A DNA stretch of 64,000 bases, from positions 1 through 64,000 of the forward strand of contig JAUIIB010000008.1 of the NCBI GenBank assembly GCA_030431985.1, given 5' to 3'. The stretch comes from Gammaproteobacteria bacterium (GTDB taxonomy: Bacteria; Pseudomonadota; Gammaproteobacteria; Burkholderiales; Nitrosomonadaceae). Shown piece after piece: positions 45,937-53,712 of the stretch. The position numbers and the translations under genes were made by a program. Below the pieces are notes generated by a model that saw only the letters and a list, made by a program, of their open reading frames with translations, ran no database searches and had not been told where the DNA came from. How positions within the stretch are numbered: the first letter of the stretch is position 1; each line of letters begins with the position of its first letter.

Positions 45937-46164
45937 TCAAATCATTAACATAGTATAGATTCTCTGCTTAATATCTTCAAAAAAAAGATCGACCTGTGTT
46001 TCGGCTTGAGTTTTACTTATACCATAGTATTCTTGAATTTTTGCGACAATTTTTTCGTAATTGCATTCAATGTAATCCAGATCGTCTTCTGTCAATTTGT
46101 CGCATAGTTGTTTGATATTTTTTTTCATTTTAATCCAATTATCTTCAAACTGATTAGATTCCAT
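45937..46164 (-). CDS. CsbD family protein, divergent copy 2
   Basis: A 75-residue CsbD-like protein: FEDNWIKMKKNIKQLCDKLT, EDDLDYIECNYEKIVAKIQE and YYGISKTQAETQVDLFFEDI. It keeps the W-x(n)-K...L-x-DDLD and YGI-x-K...AE-x-QVD pattern of copy 1, but has lost the usual Gly-Lys-rich start and gained a cysteine. AAAGGAGC precedes the ATG. It is on the opposite strand to the rest of the island and marks its right edge. The 291-bp gap to katA shows nothing recognisable. Confidence 0.85.
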   Translation of the reverse strand: MESNQFEDNWIKMKKNIKQLCDKLTEDDLDYIECNYEKIVAKIQEYYGISKTQAETQVDLFFEDIKQRIYTMLMI

Positions 46165-46210
46165 AATTGCTCCTTTCTGATTAGTTTAAAAAAATTGCGC
46201 CTGATTATTT

Positions 46211-46238
46211 AATCTCTATCTAGAGATTAGTTTTTTTT
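46211..46238. promoter_or_regulatory. Palindrome followed by T8, upstream of csbD copy 2
   Basis: AATCTCTATCTAGAGATT is a near-perfect palindrome (arms AATCTCTA / TAGAGATT), followed on the plus strand by AG and eight T. It could be a terminator for a plus-strand transcript, yet no plus-strand gene ends nearby (katA ends 565 nt earlier). It lies 47 nt upstream of the csbD start on the minus strand, so an operator is equally possible. Confidence 0.45.
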
Positions 46239-46363
46239 GTCTAGAGTTCCCATTGCCTATATTAAAAATAAGTAATCTAGAATATACCAGTCGGCCCTAG
46301 CTTAATCATGTGAGAATTGCCATATCAAGCATGATTCATGATGACGGTTATAGACAAGTCCGA

Positions 46364-46391
46364 GTTACAGGCAATAGTCTGATGCTATACT
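46364..46391 (+). promoter_or_regulatory. Candidate sigma-70 promoter for gshA-gshB
   Basis: TATACT at 46386-46391 has an extended -10 TG two bases upstream, and GTTACA 16 nt before it serves as a -35. Transcription would begin near 46398, giving a leader of about 28 nt before gshA. Confidence 0.5.
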
Positions 46392-46425
46392 TCAAAGTTA
46401 ATAGTTTTTTACTGAATAACGCATT

Positions 46426-47703
46426 ATGCCTGTACCTTATTTATCTGCGGCTTTGCATGGACCGGTCCATGATCTCGAAAACCGCATAAGTCATGCCAAA
46501 CCGACGATCGAACACTGGTTCCGCTGTAAGTGGCGTGAATACCGCACACCATTTTATTGTTCGGTCGATTTGCGCAATAGTGGTTTTAAGTTGGCACCTG
46601 TTGATACCAATCTTTTTCCAGGGGGCTTTAACAATCTGAATCCGGAATTTTTTCCGCTAAGTGTGCAGGCCATGATGTCGGCCGTGGAAAAAATCTGTCC
46701 TGATGCACATAGCCTGTTGCTGATCCCGGAGAATCATACACGCAATACCTATTATTTGCAGAGTATTGCATCACTGCAAACGATCATGCAGCATGCCGGT
46801 TTATATGTACGTATCGGTTCGTTGTTACCCGACATTAAAACCGCAACAGTCTTTGACCTGCCAAACGGTCAGTCGATTACACTCGAGCCGGTGATTCGCA
46901 AGAACAATCAGCTTGCTGTCGACAATTTTGACCCTTGCGCGGTATTGTTGAACAATGATTTATCAAATGGTGTTCCCAAGATCCTGCGAAATCTGGATCA
47001 AACTATTATCCCACCGTTACATGCGGGCTGGGCGACGCGACGCAAATCGGAGCACTTCAAGGCTTACGATACGATTGCCGATGAATTTGGCGAGCTAATC
47101 GGTATTGATCCATGGTTGATCAATCCTTATTTTACATCGTGCGGAAAAATTAATTTTCATGAAAAACAAGGTGAGGATTGCCTGGCTAAATCGTCGAATA
47201 AAATACTGGAAACAATCCGCGAGAAATACCGGCAATACGACGTTAAGGAAGACCCGTTTGTGATTATCAAGGCAGACTCCGGTACCTATGGCATGGGTAT
47301 TATGACCGTTAAGGACGGGGAGGATGTTTATCAGTTAAATCGAAAACAGCGCAACAAAATGGCGGTGGTCAAAGAAGGCATGTCGGTCACCAATGTATTG
47401 GTTCAGGAGGGTGTCTATACTTTTGAAAACATCAACCAGGCGGTCGCCGAACCGGTCATTTATATGATCGACCATTATGTCGTCGGCGGTTTTTACCGGG
47501 TACATACCGGCCGTGGTAAGGATGAAAATCTGAATGCGCCAGGCATGCATTTTGTGCCCATATCGTTTGAGCCAGACTGTCTTTTGCCTACACACGATGA
47601 CCATCATGGACAAATGCCGCAACGGTTTTATGTGTATGGTGTTGTAGCCCGATTGGCGTTGCTGGCCGCTGCGCTCGAACTGCAGCAGACAGACGTATCA
47701 TAG
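46426..47703 (+). CDS. gshA: Glutamate-cysteine ligase, PF08886 (proteobacterial GshA) type
   Basis: This enzyme makes gamma-glutamylcysteine, the first step of glutathione synthesis. The 425-residue protein belongs to the GshA_2/PF08886 family found in Nitrosomonas, Acidithiobacillus and relatives, unrelated in sequence to E. coli GshA. Visible: HWFRCKWREYRTPFYCSVDL, KLAPVDTNLFPGGFNNLN, IIKADSGTYGMGIMTV (ATP-grasp-like glycine-rich loop) and MIDHYVVGGFYRVHTGRGKD. gshB follows 24 nt downstream, confirming the role. Confidence 0.94.
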   Translation: MPVPYLSAALHGPVHDLENRISHAKPTIEHWFRCKWREYRTPFYCSVDLRNSGFKLAPVDTNLFPGGFNNLNPEFFPLSVQAMMSAVEKICPDAHSLLLIPENHTRNTYYLQSIASLQTIMQHAGLYVRIGSLLPDIKTATVFDLPNGQSITLEPVIRKNNQLAVDNFDPCAVLLNNDLSNGVPKILRNLDQTIIPPLHAGWATRRKSEHFKAYDTIADEFGELIGIDPWLINPYFTSCGKINFHEKQGEDCLAKSSNKILETIREKYRQYDVKEDPFVIIKADSGTYGMGIMTVKDGEDVYQLNRKQRNKMAVVKEGMSVTNVLVQEGVYTFENINQAVAEPVIYMIDHYVVGGFYRVHTGRGKDENLNAPGMHFVPISFEPDCLLPTHDDHHGQMPQRFYVYGVVARLALLAAALELQQTDVS

Positions 47704-47727
47704 AAACCATAACACACTCATTTTCCA

Positions 47728-48681
47728 ATGAAGCTGGCCTTTATTCTCGATCAACTCGAAACCATAAAAATCCATAAGGATTCCAGTTATGTCATGATGC
47801 GCGAAGCTGCTGCACGCAATCATGATATTTATGCCATTTACCAGGATGATCTCATCTGGCGCGATAATGCCGTCATCGGCTTTGCGCATCGATTAACATT
47901 GATCGAACAAACCGAAGCGGGAAAAGGGTGGTATCAAGCCGGTGAAAAAACGCCTATGTCACTGCAGTCATTTGATGCTGTACTGATGCGTAAGGACCCG
48001 CCGTTTAACATGGAATACATTTACAGTACCTACTTGCTGGAGTTGGCGGAAAAACAGGGTGCGACTGTAATTAACAGGCCGCGCGGTATACGCGATTTTA
48101 ATGAAAAGCTCGCTATTGCTCGTTTTCCACAATTTATGCCACCAACACTGGTTACGCGGCAGGAATCATTGATCCTGGAATTTTTGCAACAGTATCGCGA
48201 TATCATTCTAAAACCACTTGATGGAATGGGCGGTGCGGGTATTTTTCGTATTCATGATGCCGACCATAACGTCAATGTCATTATTGAAACCGTAACGCAT
48301 TATGGTATGCGTACCGTCATGGTACAGCGTTTTATCCCCGAAATTGCTCAAGGCGATAAACGATTAATGCTGATCGGCGGTCAACCGGTTCCCTATGTGT
48401 TGGCTCGTATTCCTAAACCTGGGGAAACACGCGGTAATCTCAATACCGGCGGCACCGGTATCGCGCAACCGTTATCTGAACATGACAAAGAAATTGCAAA
48501 AACAGTCGGGCCGGAACTGGTTAAGCAGGGCTTGTTGCTCGTTGGACTTGATGTGATCGGCGATTACCTGACCGAAATCAATGTCACCAGCCCGACCGGT
48601 ATGCAGGAAATTTATAACCAGACTGGCTTTGATGCGGCAAGTATGATGATAGATGCGATATCCGAGAAATTAGGGAAATAG
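47728..48681 (+). CDS. gshB: Glutathione synthetase
   Basis: The 317-residue ATP-grasp enzyme joins gamma-glutamylcysteine and glycine. Motifs: MKLAFILDQLETIKIHKDSS, DAVLMRKDPPFNMEYIYSTY, VINRPRGIRDFNEKLAI, the glycine-rich loop ILKPLDGMGGAGIFRI, and the C-terminal GLDVIGDYLTEINVTSPTG. Same transcript as gshA. Glutathione also serves the Grx4 protein encoded at 7.6 kb. Confidence 0.97.
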   Translation: MKLAFILDQLETIKIHKDSSYVMMREAAARNHDIYAIYQDDLIWRDNAVIGFAHRLTLIEQTEAGKGWYQAGEKTPMSLQSFDAVLMRKDPPFNMEYIYSTYLLELAEKQGATVINRPRGIRDFNEKLAIARFPQFMPPTLVTRQESLILEFLQQYRDIILKPLDGMGGAGIFRIHDADHNVNVIIETVTHYGMRTVMVQRFIPEIAQGDKRLMLIGGQPVPYVLARIPKPGETRGNLNTGGTGIAQPLSEHDKEIAKTVGPELVKQGLLLVGLDVIGDYLTEINVTSPTGMQEIYNQTGFDAASMMIDAISEKLGK

Positions 48682-48940
48682 CATGCCACTTGAGATATTG
48701 GATTATATTTTTGACATTTGGAATGTCTTCGAGTGACAAATTTCTAGTCGTGGCACATACCGAGAGAAAGAATAGAACATTTGGATCATACCCACTCGGG
48801 AGATTAATAGAAAGGAAAGATCTGGCTATGAATAATACTAATGATGATCTGGAGTAAAGCGCATTTTAGCCTTTTTGGATAATCTATGGTTACTATTTTC
48901 TGAATTCCGTTAATGTAACCTGAATTAATGGTGACCAACT

Positions 48941-49528
48941 ATGCATTATCAATTATTTCGAACTTTAATAGGTTTACTACTATACTTCTTGATTTGGAAT
49001 ATCGCTTTGGCAGAAGATTTAATTATTGATGATCGAACCAGTGGCAACTTATGTTCCAATCTGGGTACCCAATGGCGTATGTTCACCGATCAGGTTATGG
49101 GTGGTGTTTCCAATGGCGAGCTGATGCTGGACAGCTATGAAGGTAAACACTGTTTGCGCATGCTTGGTGATGTTTCTACCGATAATAATGGTGGTTTCGT
49201 ACAAATGGCACTGGAATTAACTCAGGACGAAGTATTTGATGCTTCAGCCTATGCGGGTGTTGAAATCATCGTTTCCGGTAACAATGAGCACTATAATGTG
49301 CACCTTCGCACGACCGATCTTTGGCTGCCATGGCAATCATATCGCCACAGCTTTAAAGCCACATCTGACTGGCAAACGATCCGCATCCCCTTCAAGGATC
49401 TTAATGCCTACAGGACAACAACAGAATTCCATGAAGACAAACTCAAACGTATAGGATTAGTTGCTATCGGCAGGGACTTCAAAGCGGATATGTGTGTTGC
49501 ATCGATTAAATTATATACTGCTGATTAA
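48941..49528 (+). CDS. CIA30 family exported protein
   Basis: A 195-residue protein with an N-terminal hydrophobic signal (LLLYFLIWNIALAED). The CIA30 core (galactose-binding-like beta sandwich) is visible: WRMFTDQVMGGVSNGELMLD, GGFVQMALELTQ, YNVHLRTTDLWLPWQSYRHS and WQTIRIPFKDL. In mitochondria CIA30 is a complex I assembly factor; bacterial homologues with signal peptides have no established role. Upstream (48682-48940) is a gap with only a short GACATT-TGG-AATGTC palindrome and a 9-codon frame. Confidence 0.9.
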   Translation: MHYQLFRTLIGLLLYFLIWNIALAEDLIIDDRTSGNLCSNLGTQWRMFTDQVMGGVSNGELMLDSYEGKHCLRMLGDVSTDNNGGFVQMALELTQDEVFDASAYAGVEIIVSGNNEHYNVHLRTTDLWLPWQSYRHSFKATSDWQTIRIPFKDLNAYRTTTEFHEDKLKRIGLVAIGRDFKADMCVASIKLYTAD

Positions 49529-49737
49529 AATAAAGACTGCAAATGTTGTTACATCAATCGAAAGAATGATTGCAAGTACTAGGTCATATTTATAATAGTA
49601 AACAAACTAGTACTCTTTCAATATGATATTTTCGGCTTGTTAAAAAGGCAGGGGGCTAAAATATGTTGTAATGCAAAACCTGCTACTAACTTTGCTTGAT
49701 CCCAACTTTGCGAATTTACCAAGTCCATTATGTAAAA

Positions 49738-50331
49738 ATGAGCAAACTTTACCCATTAAAAGTAAATCGGAAATCAGGTGAAGAACCATTTGTTTCAAAC
49801 GGCCGAAATCTACCAATGAATTTATTGGCCTTCTGGCAATGGTCGTCATCTGACTTGGTTGGGAATACTCTACGCGGTCTTGTTGCAGAATATATAGTAA
49901 CTTCTGCTGTAGGTGATCGTTCTGGCAACAGGCAAGAATGGGATTCCTGTGATGTAATCACCACAGATGGTATAAAGGTGGAGGTCAAGTCATCGGCCTA
50001 TATCCAGAGTTGGAAACAGAGTAAATATTCAAGCATAAAATTTAATATACGTCCTACTTTTGGATGGGAGGCAGCTACAAATGAATATTCATCTGACAAA
50101 GTTCGTCAATCTGATGTTTATGTATTTTGTCTCTTGAAGCACAAAGACCAGGAAACGGTCAATCCACTAAGTCTAGAGCAATGGCAGTTCTACGTAATCT
50201 CAACCAAAAAACTAAATGAGATGCTTGGGCAACAAAAAAGCATCTCGCTTTCTCGGCTTAAAGCGTTAAATCCAATAGAAACTGATTTCGAAAATATGAG
50301 TGACGCTATTAAGCAAGCAGTGAACAGTTAA
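49738..50331 (+). CDS. Orphan PD-(D/E)xK nuclease-like protein
   Basis: A protein of about 197 residues (ATG at 49738; the frame extends to 49696). The pattern GLVAEYIVTSAVG (Glu), then WDSCDVITTDGIKVEVKSSA, fits the E-x(n)-D-x(n)-E-x-K core of PD-(D/E)xK restriction-type nucleases. A downstream FNIRPTFGWEAATNEYSSD segment and RQSDVYVFCLLKHKD are typical of small restriction-like proteins. No methyltransferase is adjacent, so it is not a standard type II system. It may be a solitary nuclease or a degenerate enzyme. It converges with hemH, 13 nt apart. Confidence 0.72.
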   Translation: MSKLYPLKVNRKSGEEPFVSNGRNLPMNLLAFWQWSSSDLVGNTLRGLVAEYIVTSAVGDRSGNRQEWDSCDVITTDGIKVEVKSSAYIQSWKQSKYSSIKFNIRPTFGWEAATNEYSSDKVRQSDVYVFCLLKHKDQETVNPLSLEQWQFYVISTKKLNEMLGQQKSISLSRLKALNPIETDFENMSDAIKQAVNS

Positions 50332-50344
50332 ATCCGGGAGCAAC

Positions 50345-51430
50345 TTACTTCTCAGCTCCCATCGCAGTTGCCCGCTGTTTAGATTGCATAAGAGCATCCT
50401 CTGTTGGTTCGGGTTCCAACCAGCCTTGCAGATGCGACTGAGTAATATTAGCGAGTGCGGCAATCCAGTCGTCGCGTTCGTTCAGGCAGGGAATATAGTG
50501 ATAGTCCTTACCACCCGCATCGGTAAATGTTTTTTTGCCTTCGATAGCGATTTCTTCAAGCGTTTCCAGACAATCGGAAACAAAGCCGGGGCAGACGACA
50601 TCGACACGATTGGTTTGAGCCTTGCCCAGTTGGGCCAAGGTTTCAGCGGTATAAGGCTGTAACCACTGCGCGCGGCCGAAGCGTGACTGAAAACAAACCT
50701 GATATTTGTCCTGTTCCAAATTTAATGTTTCTGCGAGTAGACGGCCTGTTTTTTGGCAGAAACAGTGATAGGGATCGCCTTTGTTGAGGTTGCGGCGCGG
50801 AACGCCATGAAAGCTGATGATCAGTTTGTCGGGTTTGCCGTGCTGATCCCAGTAATCGCGGATGTTTTGCGCCAGTGCGGCAATATAATCCGGATGATCG
50901 TGGTATTGTTTGACAGTGCGAATAGCCGGCATGTTTCGCATTTGATTTAAGGCGGAATAAACGGCATCCATAGCGGCTGCGGTACTGCTCGCGGCATATT
51001 GCGGAAACAAAGGGATAATCAGAATACGGTCACAGCCGGCCTGTTGCATTTTGTTAAGGACGCCGGAAACCGACGGATTGCCGATATTCATGGCATATTC
51101 AACCATTGGCGCAGGGTTGATTGTTTTTTGCAGTGTTTCAGCGAGCAATGCTGTCTGCCGCTCAGTATAGACTTTCAGCGGCGAGCCTTCGTCCGTCCAG
51201 ATCAGCGCATATTTTTCAGCCGATTGCTTTGGCCGGAACGGTAAGATGAATCCATACAATATCGGCAGCCAGATTAATCGCGGTACTTCAATAACGCGCC
51301 GATTGCTTAAGAATTCTCTGAGATAAGGGCGCAGTGCTTGTGCTGTAGGTGCCTCGGGAGTACCCAGGTTTATGAGGAGCACGCCTGTTTTATCAGGTTC
51401 GCCATGCTGGAAGTTTAATTTATCGGCCAT
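50345..51430 (-). CDS. hemH: Ferrochelatase
   Basis: HemH inserts Fe2+ into protoporphyrin IX as the last step of haem synthesis, at the inner membrane. The 361-residue protein has GVLLINLGTPEAPTAQALRP, YPQYAASSTAAAMDAV (read as LIIPLFPQYAASSTAAAMDA), KLIISFHGVPRRNLNKGDPY with the catalytic His, and FQSRFGRAQWLQPYT. The end has no membrane helix. It lies 28 nt downstream of hrcA on the same strand, forming an hrcA-hemH unit. Confidence 0.96.
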   Translation of the reverse strand: MADKLNFQHGEPDKTGVLLINLGTPEAPTAQALRPYLREFLSNRRVIEVPRLIWLPILYGFILPFRPKQSAEKYALIWTDEGSPLKVYTERQTALLAETLQKTINPAPMVEYAMNIGNPSVSGVLNKMQQAGCDRILIIPLFPQYAASSTAAAMDAVYSALNQMRNMPAIRTVKQYHDHPDYIAALAQNIRDYWDQHGKPDKLIISFHGVPRRNLNKGDPYHCFCQKTGRLLAETLNLEQDKYQVCFQSRFGRAQWLQPYTAETLAQLGKAQTNRVDVVCPGFVSDCLETLEEIAIEGKKTFTDAGGKDYHYIPCLNERDDWIAALANITQSHLQGWLEPEPTEDALMQSKQRATAMGAEK

Positions 51431-51458
51431 GGAATGTTTGATTTACTTAATTATTATT

Positions 51459-52478
51459 TTATTGTTGCGACAAGCTGCTTGACAGCAGTTTTGCGGTAAT
51501 ATCTACAATCGGAATGACGCGTTCATAGGCCATGCGTCTGGGTCCTATGACACCGACTGTTCCGACAACAGAACCATCCGTTTCGTAGGGTGCAGTAATA
51601 ATGCTGAATTCGTCAAATGAACTCATATCGGCCTCACCGCCAATGAAAATTTTAACGCCATGGGCGTTACGGCTGAGTTCGAGTAATTGCAGCAGCTTGG
51701 TTTTACGTTCAAACAGTTCGAACAGTTCCTTAAGACTGGTTAGGCTTTCCGATGCGTCCAGCGAGTCGAGCAGCCTGCGCTCACCGGCCAAAACGATGAC
51801 TTCACTGCTTTCTTTGACGGCATCGTCACCGGCGTCAATCGCGGCATTCATTAACTGAGTCATATTCTGTCTGAGCTGTTTGAGCTCAGTCTGAATGCGG
51901 CTGCGAATCTCTTCAAGCGTACATCCGGCATAGTGTTGGTTAATAAAATTACCGGCTTCAATCAGATCGGATTGACTGTAGGGTGTATCGGTAATAATAA
52001 TGCGGTTTTGAACATCGCCGTCGGGTGTAACGATGATAAGGAGAATCTTTTTTTCAGTCAGCGCCATAAACTCAATATAGCGAAATACCGCGCCGGTTCG
52101 TTTGGGCGTTACCACAACGCCGGCAAAGCGGGTCAGCTCCGATAATAATTGTGAAGCGGCATTTGCCAGACGCGACGGATTATCCGGATGCAGTTGGTTT
52201 TCAAGATGATGCAACTCTTCTTCCCGCAATGATTTGATAACCAATAACTGGTCGACAAACAAACGGTATCCTTTGGGTGTGGGGATTCTGCCGGCAGAAG
52301 TATGGGGACTCATTACCAAACCCATTTCCTCAAGGTCGGCCATGACATTGCGAATAGTGGCCGGACTCAAATCCAGACCCGAAAACCTGGATAATGAACG
52401 GGAACCAACCGGTTGTCCTTCATGGATATAGCGTTCAACCAGTGTTTTTAACAATATCTGTGCTCTTTCGTTAAGCAT
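51459..52478 (-). CDS. hrcA: Heat-inducible transcription repressor HrcA
   Basis: HrcA represses groESL and often dnaKJ by binding CIRCE elements, with GroEL as cofactor. The 339-residue protein has the winged helix LNERAQILLKTLVERYIHEG, SATIRNVMADLEEMGLVMSP, HTSAGRIPTPKGYRLFVDQL, and the C-terminal GAF-like and dimerisation regions (FAGVVVTP, IITAPYETDGSVVGTVGVIG). No CIRCE sequence is visible in the upstream gap, so it is probably not autoregulated here. Confidence 0.96.
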   Translation of the reverse strand: MLNERAQILLKTLVERYIHEGQPVGSRSLSRFSGLDLSPATIRNVMADLEEMGLVMSPHTSAGRIPTPKGYRLFVDQLLVIKSLREEELHHLENQLHPDNPSRLANAASQLLSELTRFAGVVVTPKRTGAVFRYIEFMALTEKKILLIIVTPDGDVQNRIIITDTPYSQSDLIEAGNFINQHYAGCTLEEIRSRIQTELKQLRQNMTQLMNAAIDAGDDAVKESSEVIVLAGERRLLDSLDASESLTSLKELFELFERKTKLLQLLELSRNAHGVKIFIGGEADMSSFDEFSIITAPYETDGSVVGTVGVIGPRRMAYERVIPIVDITAKLLSSSLSQQ

Positions 52479-52824
52479 GGGCTGATTTTACATCAATCTT
52501 TGTAGTTTTATTTGACCTGTTTATCCATAAAATGACAGTTTCACCTGAATTTTCTCATATATAATTAAGCTGCCTTTCGCATATGAATCTGTTTAAATAA
52601 CGCGTTTTACATGTTGTTTAAAATACATTTATTAATCATTTTTTTTAAAACTGTATTTAAATCATATTACGGATTAAGTATTAGGCCATTTTACAGTTGT
52701 TTAGTTTAGCCGGGTTGTGCTAATTTTTACAAAAAGTATTTATGTAGCGGGGGCATAATACTTGACACTTTCGATCAGTAATGCAAGTCAGACTTGACTT
52801 CTTGTATGTATAGTTTATTCAGTA
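52479..52824. other. 346-bp gap between divergent hrcA and nadK
   Basis: Very AT-rich (runs of T and A between 52500 and 52700). I see no gene, no CIRCE palindrome and no strong hairpin. It must contain the divergent promoters of hrcA and nadK; two TTGAC motifs occur at about 52762 and 52795, but neither has a well-placed -10. Confidence 0.6.
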
Positions 52825-53697
52825 ATGAGTTTTCCATTTAAATCAATAGCGGTAATCGGTAAACATAAGCATTCAGAAATAGCCTCGTCTATTCTGAGTC
52901 TGGCTGAATATCTCACCAAACTTCAATATGATGTCTTTGTTGATCATTTAACTGCATCTTATTTGCCGAATGAAGTTTATAACGTCTTGACATTGGAGGA
53001 AATTGGACGTCAGGCCGACCTGGCTGTGGTTATGGGTGGCGATGGGACCATGTTGAACATTGCCCGTATGCTGGCATCCTACGATGTTCCGTTGATCGGG
53101 ATTAATCAGGGACGTTTAGGATTCCTAACCGACTTGTCAACCGACACCATGTTTGAAACGCTTAAAGAAATGCTTCAGGGGCAGTACACAACTGAGCGGC
53201 GCATGTTGTTGTCTGCTGAAGTTATACGCGACGATAAAAGTATCTTCAGCGCGCTGGCGTTTAATGATGTTGTGCTTTACCGCGGCATGAGTAGCGGTAT
53301 GGTAGAGTTTCAGATTAGTATCAATAATGAATACGTCAATACCATGCGTTCGGATGGATTAATAGTCGCTACTCCGACAGGTTCAACTGCTTATGCACTT
53401 TCATCGGGTGGGCCTATTTTGCACCCAGGTTTGGATTTAATTGCCCTGGTGCCGGTTTGTCCACATACGTTGAGTAACCGCCCTATTGTGATTGGACCAG
53501 ATTCGAGTGTCGAAGTGCATATGCTTAGCGCTTTGGATGCGCGCGTACATTGCGACAGTCATTCCAACCACGATATGGAACAATCAGATCGTATTATTAT
53601 CAGGCGCTTTCCAAAAACAGTCCGTTTGCTGCATTCCGTTAATCATAGTTACTATCGTATGCTGCGTGAAAAATTGGGCTGGAGTGAACTGCACTAA
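52825..53697 (+). CDS. nadK: NAD kinase
   Basis: NadK phosphorylates NAD+ to NADP+. The 290-residue protein has the family motifs GGDGTM in VVMGGDGTMLNIARML, GINQGRLGFLTD, FNDVVLYRG, and DGLIVATPTGSTAYALSSGG. Gene order hrcA/nadK/recN is conserved in betaproteobacteria. recN follows after 15 nt. Confidence 0.97.
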   Translation: MSFPFKSIAVIGKHKHSEIASSILSLAEYLTKLQYDVFVDHLTASYLPNEVYNVLTLEEIGRQADLAVVMGGDGTMLNIARMLASYDVPLIGINQGRLGFLTDLSTDTMFETLKEMLQGQYTTERRMLLSAEVIRDDKSIFSALAFNDVVLYRGMSSGMVEFQISINNEYVNTMRSDGLIVATPTGSTAYALSSGGPILHPGLDLIALVPVCPHTLSNRPIVIGPDSSVEVHMLSALDARVHCDSHSNHDMEQSDRIIIRRFPKTVRLLHSVNHSYYRMLREKLGWSELH

Positions 53698-53712
53698 TAA
53701 TGACCTGCGCAC

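Noticed and set aside
52479-52824. Search for CIRCE (TTAGCACTC-N9-GAGTGCTAA) near hrcA
   Set aside because: No such palindrome is present in the hrcA-nadK gap.
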